64,000 bases of DNA from Comamonadaceae bacterium OTU4NAUVB1 (GTDB lineage Bacteria > Pseudomonadota > Gammaproteobacteria > Burkholderiales > Burkholderiaceae_C). A model generated the notes under the pieces. It did not search any database. It saw only the letters and a program-made list of their open reading frames with translations, and was not told the DNA's origin. Shown here piece after piece: positions 63,475 through 64,000 of this stretch. Within the stretch, counting starts at the first letter, position 1. Each line of letters opens with the position of its first letter. A program made the translations under genes and the position numbers. The stretch is taken from assembly GCA_024372625.1 (NCBI GenBank), contig CP099605.1, positions 1-64,000 of the forward strand, written 5' to 3'.

Positions 63475-64000
63475 GGCGACGAGATCTGCCGGCCGGTGTA
63501 GAGGACCTGCGCGCTGGGCAGGATGAGGCTCACGATGCGGTTCCACTGCACCAGCGGCACCGGGTCGATGTAGACCACGTCGCGCGGCCTGAGCGCGAAA
63601 TTCTCGGCCAGCGCCAGCGCGGCGGGCGAGTTGGCGTCGAGGTGGAACAGCGCCGGGTCGCCCTCGGCGTTGTTGCGGATGACGTAGACCTGCGCGGTGT
63701 TGGCGGTCGTGCGATCGGGCCCGCGCGCCTCGCCCAGCGCCTGGTTGAGCGACAGGCGGCCGTTGTTCATGGTGAGCGCCGAGGCGATCGTGGTCTCGCC
63801 CATCACGTAGACCTTGTTCTCCTCGCGGCTGCGCACCGTGATGAGGTCGTCGTTCTGCAGCAGGATGCGGTTGGGGTTGATGCCCAGCTCCTCCAGCGCG
63901 ATGAGGTCGATGCGCGTGGTGACGTCGCCGCGCGTGAGGTGCACCACCGCGCGGTCGCCCAGGGCGGTGATGCCGCCGGCGCGGCTGAGCGCCTGGGGCA
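63471..64000 (-). CDS. wza: Polysaccharide export outer-membrane protein Wza, 3' part
   Basis: Partial: the gene runs off the right edge, and only the C-terminal 175 or so residues are seen. They contain SLBB-type beta-grasp repeats (QALSRAGGITALGDRAVV, the following GDVTTRIDL, and VYVMGETTIASAL), LRPRDVVYIDP, and the C-terminal amphipathic helix LVQWNRIVSLILPSAQ that forms the outer-membrane pore in Wza octamers. Its stop overlaps the wzb start. It is the export channel for the polymer made by the locus to the left. Confidence 0.93.
   Translation of the reverse strand, partial: PQALSRAGGITALGDRAVVHLTRGDVTTRIDLIALEELGINPNRILLQNDDLITVRSREENKVYVMGETTIASALTMNNGRLSLNQALGEARGPDRTTANTAQVYVIRNNAEGDPALFHLDANSPAALALAENFALRPRDVVYIDPVPLVQWNRIVSLILPSAQVLYTGRQISSP

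Overview
This window is high-GC chromosomal DNA (by eye roughly two thirds G+C, apart from one AT-rich island) from a betaproteobacterium. The best fit is Burkholderiales, family Comamonadaceae. The reasons are the dnaA-dnaN-gyrB start, the mnmG-rsmG-parA-parB block with an alpha/beta hydrolase gene between parA and parB, a phasin gene, a DUF1328 gene and several small secreted proteins of the kind common in Variovorax and Acidovorax relatives. The genus cannot be fixed from the sequence alone. No tRNA, rRNA, insertion sequence or CRISPR array was seen.

Layout. 0-5.3 kb: replication genes dnaA, dnaN, gyrB. 5.3-9.8 kb: LysR regulator, small unknowns, an HNH protein, a membrane metallophosphoesterase and a phasin with a PhaR-type operator. 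9.9-12.8 kb: a two-gene DNA-repair operon (radical SAM protein, then UdgX) with a LexA-like box at its start. 12.9-15.9 kb: ybhP-clsB-ybhN phospholipid operon. 16.1-17.8 kb: repeat-containing secreted protein, Spy-like chaperone, thioredoxin. 17.8-18.5 kb: a 675-bp gene-free stretch with three DnaA boxes and four tandem TAG trios next to an AT-rich patch, which I read as the likely replication origin even though it lies about 18 kb from dnaA. 18.5-19.5 kb: TerB/DUF697-type protein.

19.6-30.5 kb: a seven-gene operon on the minus strand (czcC-czcB-czcA, alpha/beta hydrolase, acyl carrier protein, beta-ketoacyl synthase, HMA metallochaperone), divergent from a two-component system. The lipid or polyketide-type trio inside a metal-efflux operon is the best candidate here for an undescribed system. 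30.5-32.7 kb: ene-reductase, GST and DUF1328. 32.8-39.0 kb: mnmG-rsmG-lysE-parA-hydrolase-parB with three parS-like sites. 39-42.2 kb: FAD oxidase, cobalamin adenosyltransferase, RcnB-like protein and a small unknown.

42.3-64 kb: a capsule/exopolysaccharide locus. It has a lipoprotein, a YjbH-type outer-membrane protein, UDP-GlcNAc dehydrogenase and epimerase, Wzx, Wzy, three glycosyltransferases, an asparagine-synthetase-like amidotransferase, an SDR reductase, a monotopic phosphoglycosyl transferase, VanZ and a WbpM-like dehydratase. The export and control genes wzc-wzb-wza face it on the other strand. Gene content resembles the Pseudomonas aeruginosa O6-type cluster and predicts GalNAcA (probably amidated) and QuiNAc-type sugars. 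From the middle of the epimerase gene (about 47.6 kb) to about 53 kb the DNA is strikingly AT-rich, pointing to cassette exchange. That island also holds a homopolymer frameshift at the wzy start and a hexanucleotide repeat inside a glycosyltransferase gene.
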